The position numbers and the translations under genes were made by a program. Under the pieces are notes generated by a model. That model saw nothing but the letters and a program-made list of their open reading frames with translations, did no database searches and had not been told where the DNA came from. Of a stretch of DNA of 64,000 bases, positions 35,800-47,569 are shown one piece after another. How positions within the stretch are numbered: the stretch's first letter is position 1; every line of letters starts with the position of its first letter. Source of the stretch: Campylorhamphus procurvoides (lineage: Eukaryota > Chordata > Aves > Passeriformes > Dendrocolaptidae); contig WBMV01002675.1 in NCBI GenBank assembly GCA_013396655.1, forward strand, positions 40,928 to 104,927, in the 5' to 3' direction.

Positions 35800-36095
35800 C
35801 TCTTGTTTTCCCTCACTGAACAAAGGACATTGAGGGGCTGGAGCGTGGCCAGGGAAGGGAACGGAGCTGGGAAGGGGCTGAGGGAGCTGGGGGGGCTCAG
35901 CCTGGAGAAAAGGAGGCTCAGGGGGGACCTTCTGGCTCTGCAACTCCCTGACAGGAGAGGGGTGTCATAGGGAGTCGGGCTCTGCTCCCAGGGAACAGGC
36001 ACAGGAGGAGAGGGAACCACCTCAAGCTGCCTCAAGCCCCTGAACCAGGGGAGGTTCAAGTTGGATATTAAGGAAAATTCCCTCATTTCACCTTT
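35800..36095 (+). mobile_element. CR1 fragment (sense), upstream of the tail, 3' end missing
   Basis: gaacaaaggacattgaggggc, then ccagggaagggaacggagc, tgagggagctggggggg, ctcagcctggagaaaaggag, gctcaggggggaccttctgg, gctctgctcccagggaacag and ggaggttcaagttggatatt. The copy stops near ccctcatttcacc, where the CR1 tail should continue. Confidence 0.92.
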
Positions 36096-36354
36096 TTTTT
36101 CCCTAAGCAACAGCTGCTTCCTAAATGCCTTGGCATGTGCCATCCCAGCAGTGTCATCCCTGTGGAAAGCTGAGCTCCTGGAGCCAGGGCAAACCTCCCT
36201 CACTTGGCACTGGGGTTCCCCAGCTGTGCTCCTGGTGGCAGCTTTCCACCAGGTGTCATCCCCCTGCCTTGCTCTTGGACCAGGGCACATCTTTCCAGCC
36301 CAAATTTAACTCCACTGAAGGAGCCTTAATGACTTGGAGTTGCAAGGACAGCAG

Positions 36355-36445
36355 GACCCTTAAAGACCACCTAGTTCCAATCACCCTGCCACGGGCAAGG
36401 ACACTTTCCAGTAGATCATGTTGCCCAAAATCCCATCCAAGCTGC
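36355..36445 (-). mobile_element. CR1 3' end remnant (antisense)
   Basis: gacccttaaagaccacctag, then ttccaatcaccctgccacggg and caaggacactttccagtaga. Only about 90 bases can be aligned by eye. Confidence 0.75.
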
Positions 36446-36449
36446 CCTT

Positions 36450-37060
36450 GCCTCTCCTTTCTTCACCTCTTCTCCAGGAGTCTTTCCCAGCCTGGATTAG
36501 GGAGCACTTTCCCTTTAGCCCAAACCAGCCCATGCCTTTTTTTATCCTGCCCCTGAGTTTGGAAAAAACCAGAGCGGAGTTTTACACATTTTCCTCTCCT
36601 CTCTCCACAGTGAATGCAGATTCAATCTTATCCCAAAAAAGGGGGTCACAGGTGCAGCCCCTGCCCCTGGAGGTGCACCCTGCCCCGGGAAAAGCTGGGA
36701 GTGAGTTTGCATCATGGCACTGCCCCAGCCTTGGCAGCAGCTGGAGCAACATCCCCAAAACGCTGCTCTGAGGCGAAGAGGCAGCTCTGCTCGCCCGGGA
36801 CTGCTGGAGCAGCTGCAGGGCCATCCCTGCTCCACATGGCAGCAGCTCCTCCTGCTGAAGGATGCTCGGAGCACAGCGGGAGCCCCGGCAAGGGCTCTGC
36901 TCCTCCAGGGCACGCAGAAAAAGAGCCTATTGCTGTGTTTGAGAGGGATCGTGTCCCAGACAGGGCACAGGGACTTATTCCTGCATTAGAACCAGGAGTA
37001 AGGCAGGAATGGCTCTGAGTGATGCTGCAAAATTCAAGTCATAAACTGCTTAGACTTCTT
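36450..37060. other. GC-rich intergenic stretch, no gene seen
   Basis: Opposite-strand overlapping frames (36614-37018 plus, 36542-36913 minus) without protein-like features. Confidence 0.4.
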
Positions 37061-37064
37061 TTTT

Positions 37065-37172
37065 AATCGCAGAGCAGTTTGGGCTGGGAGAGACCCTGAA
37101 GCTCATCCAGTTCCACCCCTACCATGGGTAGGGACACCTCTCATTAGACCAGGTTGTTCCAAGCCCTGTTTT
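37065..37172 (-). mobile_element. CR1 3' end remnant (antisense)
   Basis: cagtttgggctgggagagac, then gaagctcatccagttccacc, ccatgggtagggacacctct and cattagaccaggttgttcca. Confidence 0.85.
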
Positions 37173-37179
37173 TTAACGA

Positions 37180-38055
37180 ACCTAAAAAGTATAAAGGTAG
37201 AATAATATCAGTGACTTAAAAAGGAAAGAGGTTAGAGATGCTCAACGTGTCAGTGTGGTTGCTACAAAACTTGGGCTTTGAAAACAAAACTTTCCAGCTT
37301 TACTTTTATTTTCTCTGCGTTTTTATGACCAAAAAGGAAAACATTCAAAGGACAGAGAGGGACAATGTGAATAAAACACAATGTAGCTTGTGTTCCTGTG
37401 CAAACAGGTCGGTTTTATTCTTTAAAATCCCATTTTTGTAGCTGCAAGGCTCCTTGGACTGTGCTGAGGTCAGGAGACACCGTCGTAGGCAGCTGGTCAC
37501 AGGCAAATGCCCCTAAGTGAAAACACAGCAAGGGCTCAATAATGGGGAACAGAGCCCAAACTACCCAGGGACCAAATATTTAGCACCAGATACAAACCCC
37601 CGAGGAGCAGCTCAAAGGAACATCTCATCTTAAACTTATTTTGGCCCCGAAGTCGTGTGCCCTGGGAAGGCTTTCATGTCCCAGTTGTTTTCTCCTGCCG
37701 TCCCTCCTGGCAGATGGGAGGATTTCTCCGCTCCAGCCTGCACGTCCCGTCCCGCCCCGACACTTCATTGGACTTGAGTGCTGCATTAATTTGTTGGCTG
37801 GGTTTGTTCTTTCCCTTGTAAAGCCATCTCCTGCCGCCTCCGGTACCTGCCGAATATCCGGGGGGAAATGGAGCCTTTGATCTTGAACTTGTCGGAGCGG
37901 GACCATGTGGTGGCTCCAGATTCAAGGCAGATCCTTTGCTCGGGGAGCTCCTGTCTTGCTCGGGGTTAAAAATGCTGGAGCAGAGCTGTACAGGCCAGGG
38001 AGGAGGGGGAGGGTTGTAGGTTTGCATAGCTAGAATGAAATATTAATTACCTTTA
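37180..38055. other. Intergenic stretch, no gene seen
   Basis: AT-richer at 37180-37440, GC-rich after 37620. No exon supported. Confidence 0.4.
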
Positions 38056-38059
38056 AATT

Positions 38060-38215
38060 AGATATAAGGGAGAATTTTTTATGGTGAGGTTGGCCAGAGA
38101 AGCTGTGGCTGCCCCATCCTTGGAAGGACAGGTTGGATGGGGCTTGGGGCAATTTGGGCTTTAAGCTGAGCTTTAAAATCCCTTCCAGCCCAAACCATTC
38201 CAGGGATCCACGATC
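38060..38215 (+). mobile_element. CR1 3' end (sense)
   Basis: gaggttggccagagaagctg, then tggctgccccatccttggaa, ggttggatggggcttggggc, aaatcccttccagcccaaac and cattccagggatccacgatcc. Lacks part of the usual aagtgttcaaggcc segment. Confidence 0.92.
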
Positions 38216-38219
38216 CCAA

Positions 38220-39610
38220 GCTATAGGCTTTTCTCCACTTTTCTGTTATTACTGTTGTAAAATACTACAGAATTCCAGCTGTGACCATCAGGTGGCCACG
38301 GTGCCCCAGAGGGATTCAGTCCCACCTCTACTGCCCCTCCCAGGAGAGCACCAGGGTCCTCTCCGTACTCCCAGCAATGCCATTCCCACAGAAATATTCC
38401 ATAAACCTGCAAGGGCCGGGTTCCAGCTGGTGGGAAGGAGCCCATTCCCAGTGGGAATCACTGACTGACAGCAGAGAGGAGATGCTACTGAGTGATGGTT
38501 GTTAAATCTCCGTGGGCAGGACCAACCTCCAGCTGCTGGGGGTGAAATAAAACTCTCTGGCTTTGCCACAAAGCACCACAAGCCCCGGAAAATCAATTTT
38601 CTGGGCTTTGTGTCATTTTCCACCGGGCAGCAGAGAGAGTCTTGGTTCCATCTGGCCCTTCCCTCCATCTGGCCCTTGGAGGAAGGTTAAGGACTCAAGC
38701 AGAAGGAATTCGGCTGACCTGAAAACAGAGAACAACAAGTTTCAAGCAGTGAGGCAGAGCTTGGATTTCTGGAGTGGTTTTTAGCAGAAAAGCTCCAAAA
38801 ATGCTCTGAACAAACCCAAACCCCTGAATCGAGGAGGCATCTGCACTCCTCCCTCCTGGTTAGTAACCTCTTGTCCCAAATCCAGCTTTTTCCCTTCCTT
38901 TATGGAGTTAAGGAGCACTTTGCTCATCCAGAGCATTTCTGGAGTCTCTGATCATTTCAGCTTCCCACTGGATTTTTCGTGTGAGCAAAAATAGGGAGAG
39001 GGAAGAAAGCCAAGGGCCTGGTGGGGACACAGAGCAGGCAACAGCGAGATTGCTGTGACTTTGGGAGTGCAGTGGGACAAATTTACACCCCCTAGGACCT
39101 GAAGAAATGCTGTGAGGGCCAGCAAGAGCCAGGAGGAACAGTAAATCAGGGCAAGCACAGCCCAGTTACCCACTGGAGTCTGGCACCTGAGAATTCCAAA
39201 GCCACCATGCGCGTGCCAGGAGCTCAGGGCTGCTCCTCCAGCTGATATAAATCACTTTATTCTGACTTCCACCAGTCCAAACCCAGCTGCTGACTCGTTG
39301 GGCTTCTTTTTTCCCCCCCTGCTTCTCCTTCTTTTTCCAGCAGAGCGTGCTGGAATGAAAAACAAAGGCCAATGTGGCATGACAGAGATTTCCAGGCATT
39401 GCTGCGAGGCACAGGAGAAATAGTGGGAATCCCCCCCGGGCTGGGAGCCTCCCCTTGGATCGCTGTCGGAGGGTGGCAGCGCAGCCCTGTCTTCTGCACA
39501 CAAGGCAGGGGAAAGCCCAAGAGCATCTTCCACAAACACAGGCAGGATGGATTCTCCGGGGATCCCCAGGCTCTGGAACCCCCAGTCCCAAATCCAGCCT
39601 CAGCGTGACT
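38220..39610. other. Intergenic stretch, no gene seen
   Basis: Mixed GC-rich DNA. The 189-codon minus-strand frame at 39166-39735 owes part of its length to the tandem repeat that follows; the remainder shows no domain. Confidence 0.4.
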
Positions 39611-39611
39611 A

Positions 39612-39724
39612 AATCTTCCAACCCAAAAATCCTGAACCCCCAAAAATCCTGAATCCTAAAAATCCTGAATCCCCAAAATCCTGAATCCCAAAAATCTTCA
39701 ATCCCCAAAATTCCATTTCCCCAA
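39612..39724 (+). repeat. 16-bp minisatellite, about 7 copies
   Basis: Unit aatcctgaatccccaa, starting at about 39612, 39628, 39645, 39661, 39677, 39693 and 39709 (spacing 16, once 17). Central copies are well matched; outer copies are diverged. Confidence 0.92.
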
Positions 39725-39729
39725 ATCAA

Positions 39730-41235
39730 CACCATTCACAGTGAAAAGTGAAGCAAACAGGATAAACCACACTCTGGGCACGACTTGACTTTTGCTCCCT
39801 GTATTAAATATACCTTAATGTAAAAACTCAGGAAAAGGGGATTTGTTCTTCCAATGGATATTCTTTTCCTGCTGGCAGCCTTCCCTCAGCTACTGGCACG
39901 GGGGGATGTGACACCACTCCTTGTCACATGCAATTCTTGTACCTCTGGTAATTCCCAGGGAGCAAAACCCAAATGTCTGTGAGCTCAGTTGTTTGGAAAA
40001 AGGGAATATTTATAAATAAATAAACATATGGTCACGGGAATAATACCCTGTTTTGCCTGAAAACAGGAAAACCCCTCAGCTTTTTATACTCTTAGGGGAA
40101 ATATTTAGTGAAATCCAACAACTCCAGAAGGAAATCAAATAGACTTGAAATAGGGGTGAGTCCGAGGAGAGCCTGGGGGTGGTTTAGGGATGCTGCATGT
40201 TGTGGAAGGGGGAAAACCCCATCAAACCCCAGTCTGGAGTTTGATTCCAGCCCTTTGTGCTCTGCCAAAACCAAACCACATCAGCCTCTCCCCCCTTTCC
40301 TGCCCCCAGCACACTGAAAAGCTGGAGGAGCTTCATACACTTGGGGTAAACCTGTTGTAGCTGCCGAGTAAACACGATTTGCCCGGGGAGGGAAGGAATT
40401 GCTTTTCCTCCAAATGCAAAGGAAGAGTTTGGCTCAGGGCAATGTGGGATATAAATGGACAACTGTTGTGCATTAGCTGCAGCATTCTTCTTTTTACCAC
40501 CCAATTTTCCCTTTATTCCACGGCAGCACTGGAGGTTCTATTGCACATCGGGGGCATCCGAACTGGAAATCATTAAAAGAGAGAGTTGGGGCATAGTGGA
40601 CCTTCTGTGAGTGGAAGGAAAGGCTGCCACAGCTTCCTGAGTCGATGATTTAATGATGTGTTCTGCATTTTCTTAATTTTCCACTTTTTAAAGGCCTCTG
40701 TTCTCTATTTGGGGGAGGAGGGAGCGCTCTGGAGGCACGGCAGGCACTGGGGATGGCCAATCCAGAATGCCCACAAAGGGGTGGCACTGGGCACCTGGGC
40801 CATTGCTCTCCTCAGGAATGCCCACATGCTCTGAGGGGCAAAGCCTGACCCTTAAAAACCCCTCAGGGCCCCGAAAATGGGGATATCCCCTTCATCACAG
40901 GGCAACAGAAATCCCAATACCAGGATCAACCTTGTGCTGGGGTGTGGCACTGACCCACAGCCAGATGGACACCCCAAATCCAGGATTTTGGGGCTCCCCA
41001 GTCCTGACAAGACCCAACACCTCAGTGTGGATACTCCACACACTGGATAAATCGAGGTTTCCAAGCAGAGACTGCTGGAAATGCATCATTACTCCCAGAA
41101 TTTCCCCTCCACTTTTGTCTCTCTCCCTCACAGCCCCCTTGTGCAGACTCAGGGCTAAAAATCATGCACAGATTTTATTTCAATGCAGAGCCCAAAGCTC
41201 AGGGCTTGGCTTGGGTTTTCTTGGCTTTTTCTCCC
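39730..41235. other. Intergenic stretch, no gene seen
   Basis: Mixed DNA. A short AT-rich patch is at 40005-40035 (ataaataaataaaca). No exon or CR1 recognised. Confidence 0.4.
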
Positions 41236-41239
41236 CACT

Positions 41240-41480
41240 TTTTTTTTTAAACAAATAGTTGAAAAATACGGAGAGCAAAAAACTGCTCTCGTTTAAATAC
41301 CATATATCACCCAGGAATGAGCTGGGCAGAGTGCGTGTCTGTTCTGTATAACTTAAATTTATACCCGTGGCCGAGTGAAATCATCACTTAAAATAAAGTC
41401 AAATGTCCATTTTTCAGATTTAATTAAGACATCATTTTGATGGAGGCTGAGTTAACATAAACAAGCCAAGCAAGGCAAGA
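41240..41480. other. AT-rich patch, possible regulatory element
   Basis: Contains a T-run near 41240 and ATTTAATTAAGACATCATTTTGATGG near 41418, read as homeodomain-like TTAATTA plus a CATCA word. Too short to claim more. Confidence 0.2.
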
Positions 41481-41771
41481 TGAAGAATGAACTGCAGGGA
41501 AAAGCTGGAGCTCGTTTGTGCCCCCGAGCTGCCTGGCTGGAGCTGAACAGGGCCCGTGTCTTCCAGGAGCTACAAGTGTTTTCTGCTGGGCTTGCACGTC
41601 AGCAAGGTAAATAGAGGGAGTTATTTTTAAAGAGAGCTGTTGGAATGAACTCCCAGAGCCTTTTCCCCTCGGTTTTAGCGCTCCTGAATTCAGAATTGAA
41701 GCATCTTCAATGCCCTAAAGCCCCTTTGCTGTCTGTGTGGGCAGGGGGGGCGCAGGGGGCACAGGCACACG

Positions 41772-42015
41772 TGGAATCCCAGAAATATGGAATGACTGAG
41801 GTTGGAAAAGAGCTCCAAAATCATCGAGTCCAACCTGTGACCGATCCCATCTTTGTCAACCAGAGCCCTGAGTGCCACATCGACCTTCAGGGATGGGGAT
41901 TCCACCACTCCCAGCCCTTTCCATGAAGCAATTCCTCCTGATGGCCAACCTGAACCTCTCTCTCAGCCTGTTCCTTGTTGCCTGGGAGAAGAGAAGCCTT
42001 TCAGTTGGGCAAAGG
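41772..42015 (-). mobile_element. CR1 fragment of a different subfamily (antisense)
   Basis: Tail wording differs from most copies here: ggaatgactgaggttggaaa, then agagctccaaaatcatcgag, tccaacctgtgaccgatccc, gagccctgagtgccacatcg, accttcagggatggggattc and ctcctgatggccaacctgaa. It matches the aggttggaaaagacctc type of CR1 tail. Confidence 0.92.
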
Positions 42016-42019
42016 CAAA

Positions 42020-43155
42020 CCATCCCAAACTTCTCCTTTCTCCCAGCTGAGGGGCTGAAAATCCAGTGGGAGCCAGGCTGGGGAAATCATTCCCACCAGT
42101 GGCTTCATTAGCCACAATTAGCAAGTGTTGCAGTGGCACGAGTAATGCTCAAATCCCCAACAAAATCACCTCAGACATGAAAGGAAAGTTGCCCTGAGAT
42201 CTGCTGGAAAAAGGGTTCACCATTCCAAGAATCCCTTTGTCCTTATTTATTTCCTCCACCAAATCCCCAAAGGATTAATGTAAAGGTCACGAACAAATCT
42301 GCACCTCTTTAAAGAGGATTTTTGGGTTGTCTCTCAGGGGCTCTTGCAAAGAATAAAGGATTCACACCAAACTCCTCCATGGAAAATGGGAATATGCTGG
42401 GTTTTGCACAGTGCCAAAACTTTGTCTGATGTCATTCCCACCAGCCTGAACTTCAGTTAGGGCAAAAAATAAATAAATACAAGGGGAAATAGCCAAAGCT
42501 CACGAAATTTAGGGTTTGATTAGGGTGGGAGGAACGACAGAGCAGGAATTGGAGCCACCTGAGGTGTGTTTTGCTCCCAGCATTTCCCTTTTAATACCCA
42601 CTGTATTAATACAATAAGGGGGAGCTGTGACATCGATTCCATGGGCATTAATGAGGTGATTACAATAGGGTGGCAGTCACACCAAGCAGGAGCAGCCCAG
42701 GGAAAGGGGGATCCAAGGGGCCAGGAACAGCCCTGCACAGTCAGAAAGGACTTTCACACCACACCCTCACTTTTCTGGGCTTGGTTCTCAGCCCATCTCT
42801 AACCCCAAGTGGTATTTTTGAGACAAACATTTCATCAGGAGCCTGGATCTCTCCCCACTATTGCCAGTAATTCCTTTTGCCACATAAACTAATTGCATTT
42901 GTCTCCTGCAACTGCCCCTCTCCACAGCCACTCCTTGGACACCTTTTCCCCTGGTTCTGGGAGCATTCCCGAGGCAAACACTCCTTCCCTGAAATCCTAA
43001 GGTGTACAGGAGTGCATTTCACAGCTCCTGCTTGTCAAGTTTCTCACCAGCAGGAAAAAAACAACCCTGCAGGTGTTTTCCTCTCCTGAGATGAGCAAGG
43101 TGGGAATGTGCACAGAAAGAAATGATGGCACAAAGCTCTTTTGGGATAACTTTCC
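42020..43155. other. Intergenic stretch, no gene seen
   Basis: Mixed DNA without a supportable exon, repeat array or RNA gene. Confidence 0.4.
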
Positions 43156-43159
43156 CACC

Positions 43160-43278
43160 CAAACCCTGCCCCATCCCTGGAAGTGTCCAAGGCTGGGTTG
43201 GACAGGGCTTGGAGCACCCTGGGCTAGTGGAAGGTTGGCAGGGGAGTGGAAATGGATCATATTTAAGGCTCCTGTGCT
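43160..43278 (+). mobile_element. CR1 3' end (sense)
   Basis: ctgccccatccctggaagtg, then tccaaggctgggttggacag, ggcttggagcaccctgggct, agtggaaggttggcagggg and atggatcatatttaaggctc. The terminal portion is eroded. Confidence 0.9.
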
Positions 43279-43667
43279 TGGAATCAGCATCTGCATCTCT
43301 TGCAGCACCTCATAATAACGTGTGTCCTAATTGCACTGTGCTGGCTTCTGCAGGGGCAGGGACTGGTGTGTGATCTGAAGGAGCTGCTTTATTGCTTTGC
43401 ACCTCGTAAAAGGGGCTGCTGTGACTTTTACTGCAGCCTTGGCTGTTCCCAGGGCTGTGGAGAAGGGAGTTCTGTCCCCGTTGGGCTCCAGGACCTTCCC
43501 AAAGAGGCTGCTGGGGCCACTCCTGCAAGGCCAGAGGTTATAGGAGATCCTGGGAAAGACCACAGCCCCACCCTGGGATTCAACAGCAGGAAAACATCTG
43601 GATGCAGCCCGTGATGCCACCTGGGTGCAGGTGGGATTGTGAGGTTAACAGAGAGGATGTGCCAGCT

Positions 43668-43845
43668 TATCCCTCAAGGGTGCCTGTGAAAGCTGTGGCT
43701 GCCCCATCCCTGTAAGGGTTCAAGGCCAGGTTGGACAGGGCATGGAGCAACCTGGGATAATGGAAGGTGGCCCTGCCCATGGGACTGGAATTGGATATTC
43801 TTTAAGGTCCCTTCCAACCCAAACCATTCTGGGATTCCATGAGGA
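43668..43845 (+). mobile_element. CR1 3' end (sense)
   Basis: gaaagctgtggctgccccat, then gggttcaaggccaggttgga, cagggcatggagcaacctgg, gataatggaaggtggccctg, ctttaaggtcccttccaacc and caaaccattctgggattcca. Confidence 0.95.
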
Positions 43846-43967
43846 GCCCTGCCTCTTGTTCTGAGGGATTTTTCCAGGGAATCTGCTGCTGGGATGCACA
43901 GAAGGAGAGGAACTTGCCCAAAGCACATCGACCTCAAGGAGAAAACCCTGTTTGTGAACAGACTGAG

Positions 43968-44025
43968 AAAACCATAGACTGGTTTGGGCCAAAAAGGACC
44001 TTAAAGACCCCTTAGCTGCAAACAG
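43968..44025 (-). mobile_element. Very short CR1 3' end remnant (antisense)
   Basis: aaaccatagactggtttggg, then ccaaaaaggaccttaaagac. About 55 bases. It is the third CR1 remnant within 870 bases. Confidence 0.65.
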
Positions 44026-44589
44026 CCCATGGTTCCAGCACCTCCTGGCAGGCAGCACCACAGGCTAAAGGATTCCATGAGGACAGACCCAGAGTGTCCT
44101 GGTGCAACTCAGGTGCTGCAGCATCCCATGCCAGGCCCTGCCCTGGGCTCCCTCTCCCGTCCCCATTATCCCCATAATTCATTCTGCCGTGGAAGGAACC
44201 GTCACAATTCCCCCTTCCAGCACAAACCTCACTGTTCAAACACCCATAAATCACGCCCTGTCTGGCCAAGCTGCAGCCCAGCAGTGACCACACGGTGCAG
44301 GAGCATCCCTTCCCTGCCCATCCCGGGGGAAAGGGGGATCCAGCCTGCCAGGAACAGCCCTAAAGCACCTTCACACCCTCACTTACCTGGGCTTGGTTTC
44401 CAGCACATCCCTCCCAGCAAAGAGCACTTTGGGGAAGAAATGAGATGCTGGGGCATGGGTTGGATTCATGGTCTCATTCAGGGAAAAGAAAGGATTGAGC
44501 TCCAAAAAAAGAAAAAGTCTGTCCAAATCCCAAATATTAATCTCTGTAAATGAAATAACAGCCCCCGTCACCTTCTCCTCCCCTCCCAG

Positions 44590-45020
44590 CTGCAGTTTTG
44601 TTGTCAGCCACTTCTAACATATTTTATCTTTTTTTTATTCCCCCTCCTGTGTTTTTCCAGCACTAAAACCCCCTCTGCTTTTTTAATCCTATCCGAGAAA
44701 ATTTTCGCTTACATCATTTGCACAAATATGTTGTTGTTAACATTGAAAAACCTCTTTGCTTGCAGTTGTATATTTTATTTGGCCAAAAACTGTGCTCATG
44801 TCTAATACATCACATGTCCTCTGGTGATACTATTTAAGCTAGAAATTCCAAAACTCACAAATACCGAGTAGCCAAATGTTCCAGAGCTGGACTCGTCTCC
44901 TAAACATGTAATATATCTCCCCCTTCTCCAAACAGAAATAGATTTCTCTCGGATTTGTTTGATAAATTCGCCCCAAGATTTCCATTCGGAGTTGTTGGAG
45001 TTCCTACTGTTTTTCTGCGT
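44590..45020. promoter_or_regulatory. AT-rich block, candidate conserved non-coding element
   Basis: Unbroken by repeats. It contains TTGTTGTTAACATTG near 44734 (SOX/FOX-like words with HNF1-like GTTAAC), TTACATCATTTGCAC near 44710, and a CpG-retaining stretch gagtccagctct...cgtctcc near 44885-44900. The texture is that of a vertebrate enhancer; untested. Confidence 0.28.
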
Positions 45021-45391
45021 GTTGGTGGGCCAAGCCCTAATCACCCCAATGTCCCCGGGAGCCCATAAATCCCGGCCATGAGATGGGCCTTTGTGGCGGC
45101 AGAAGGCGCCTTTGCACAGGCCTGAATTTAATTCCTGCCTGGATGACGGATGGCAGAAGTTGGGATTTACGAGCCTTGGGGGCTGCAGGGGTCTGTCCTT
45201 GGCCGGCCGTGTGAAAACAGATGGACAGACAGACAGCCAGGCACATCCAGCCTGACCTGGGTGCTCTCCCTGCCGCTTCCAAATGGGATCCATATGCCCT
45301 GAGAGCTCTTCATTATGCTCCGGGCAGGATGGAGCCCAGGATGAATCCTTTGCACTGGAAGGCACCCCCAAGACCATCTCATTCCATTTAG

Positions 45392-45480
45392 AATCACGGA
45401 ATTGTTCACATTGGAAAAGACCTTTAAGGACCCAGCACTGCCAACCAGGTCCCCAAGTGCCACGTCTTCAGTCCCTCCGG
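45392..45480 (-). mobile_element. CR1 3' end remnant (antisense), abuts minisatellite
   Basis: gaatcacggaattgttcaca, then ttggaaaagacctttaagga, cccagcactgccaaccaggt and ccccaagtgccacgtcttca. It belongs to the tail type seen at 41772. The 17-bp minisatellite begins about 40 bases further on. Confidence 0.85.
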
Positions 45481-45517
45481 GATGCAAGTCCTTTATCCAA
45501 AGGGGATTTACTGGGTT

Positions 45518-45941
45518 GGAATCCCTTCCCTTTTGGAATCCTTTCCCTTGTGGAATCCCTTCCCTTTTAGAATCCCTTGCCTTGTGGAATCCCTTCCCTT
45601 TTGGAATCCTTTCCCCTGTGGAATCTCTTCCTCTGTGGAATTCCTTCCCTTTTGGAATCCCTTGCCTTGTGGAATCCTTTCCCTTTTGGAATTCTTTTCC
45701 CTGTGGAATCCCTTCCCTTTTGGAATCCCTTCCCTTTTGGAATCCCTTCCCTTTTGGAATCCTTTCCCCTGTGGAATCCCTTCCTCCGTGGAATCCTTTC
45801 CCTTTTGGAATCCTTTCCCCTGTGGAATCCCTTCCCTTTTGGAATCCCTTCCCTTTTGGAATCCTTTCCCTTTTGGAATCCCTTCCCTTTTGGAATCCTT
45901 TCCCCTGTGGAATCCCTTCCCTGTAGAATCCCTTCCCCTGT
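45518..45941 (+). repeat. 17-bp minisatellite, about 25 copies
   Basis: Units are of two main kinds, ggaatcccttccctttt and ggaatcctttcccctgt, with a few third variants (ggaatcccttgccttgt, ggaatcccttcctccgt). The spacing is 17 throughout. Because 17 is not a multiple of three and the unit has no stop in any plus frame and at least one minus frame, long open frames (174-206 codons plus, 301 minus) cross it. They are repeat artefacts. Mixed variant order indicates repeated slippage or conversion. Confidence 0.97.
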
Positions 45942-45944
45942 GCC

Positions 45945-47565
45945 ATCTCCTCTACTTTACAGATGTTTTGGGGTGTCAGCAGTGCCTTTTCCCAGGTGTC
46001 AAAGGCTGCTCCTGCCTTTTCCTGACAAATGGAATAAAGGTGACTGCAACACGCACTTGGAGCCTCCCACATTGCCTTGTGCTGCCAGGAGAGGGGGAAT
46101 AGCTTTTATTATTATTGCCAATAACAAAACACTGAAGGTTTTAGCCAATTAAAACCTGCTAGGGGCCCAAAACCAGGTCTGGCTCAGCCCTGTGAGTAAA
46201 ACACAAGAGCAGCTCCCTAAGGCTGGAATTGACTCTGGATAATTTGCGTATTATGAATTATTTTATGCAGAAATAAAACAATGAATGAAATAAGGAATTA
46301 AACAGTCAATGTGAAAGGGCTGGGGGGGTGTTGGATGTGGCACCTTCTGGAATGTTGCCTTGCCTGGTCCAGCTTCTCCCCAAACCATCAGTCCAGATCT
46401 CAGAATCCAGCAAAATACTGGATTTTAGTGAAATCTCAAATCAGAGCCCTCCAGCCATCCCAGAACATTCAGGGATGGAGGAGCAACGGGGTTCAGCCCT
46501 AAAACTGGGGCAGCACTGGGGATGTTTCCAAGGCTGGGAGGAGGATTTGGGACCTTCTGGCAGCCCAGCAGGAGCCCTGGTGGCTTCACCCCTGCTGTGG
46601 GCACAGGGAATGCCCTGGAAGCAGAGGGGGAAGCAGGATTTGGGAGCTCAGGGTATTCCAGGGCGTTGATTCACATCTGTCAGTAGATTAAACTGCTTTG
46701 GGTTCCAGCCTGGAGTTTTCAAATAAACTAAAAGGACTGAAAATAAACTCAAATAAGCTCAAAAAGCTTTAATGCCCCAACAATAAACTGGGACAGTGTA
46801 GGAGTGGCTTCACATCAGGGCTGGTGGGGGTGGGAATGGTTCATCCTCTGCAGTTTAGGGGCAAAACTGCTTTTTGGTGACTTGGTTTTCTTTCCAACCT
46901 TTCCCACTTCCCATTCCCGGAGATTTTGAGCCGTCCAAAGCCAGATGGGAGGTGGCCATAGGAAAAATAACCACACCAGCCCTTCTCAGGGGGGTTTGCA
47001 GTCCCTCTGCTTCCTCAGCGTGTAAAAACACATGAAAATGGAAGAGAAGGAAACGCAAAAAAATTAATCCCTCCTGGAAAGGGAGTTACAGGTGGGAACA
47101 AGTCAGTGCCAGGCACGGTGTCAGGTGACATTGGGCTGGAGGGATTTCCTGAGGGATGACACACAGAACCCGAGGGATTCCCAGTTTGATGCTTAAAAGC
47201 AGCTGGAAGCAGAACAAAGGGGCACTGACAGCAATTAGCAGCGCTTAATTAATTAAGGGGGCATAAGAGGAGTTCATGGCACTGCTCGAATCCTAAAATT
47301 CTGATTTTGCCAGCCTTAGCTCCCTGCAAACCCCATATCTGCCCATCAGGGACTGTTTGCATGTACCTGCAAGAATAAATTATTAAACCTGCTGAAATAA
47401 AATAAATTCCTTCTTTATTAATTAAATCCATGAGATTTCTAAATGGTTTCAACCAGCCCCTGTCAGGAAATTTCCAGTCCTGGAAGAAATTCCCCCTCTC
47501 CAGCTTCGCTTGTACCTGGGTGAAGTGGAGATCTCCTCGCTCCACAAAGGTAAAGGTACCATTTC
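45945..47565. other. Intergenic stretch, no gene seen
   Basis: Mixed DNA. An AT-rich patch is at 46225-46310 and at 46730-46800 (aaataaactaaaagg / aaataaactcaaataagctc, loosely repeated). No CR1 or exon. Confidence 0.4.
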
Positions 47566-47569
47566 ATGC

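Noticed and set aside
35800..36445. Second twin-primed CR1 inversion
   Set aside because: Orientation order (sense body first, antisense tail second) does not match twin priming, and unrelated sequence separates the parts.
39166..39735. 189-codon minus-strand frame with FWGFRIF repeats
   Set aside because: The N-terminal part is translation of the 16-bp minisatellite; the remainder is unrecognisable.
45167..46072. 301-codon minus-strand frame and 174-206-codon plus frames
   Set aside because: They cycle a 17-bp minisatellite (repeats of KGRDS/KGFQ or ESLPFWNPFP type). Openness comes from the unit lacking stops, not from selection.
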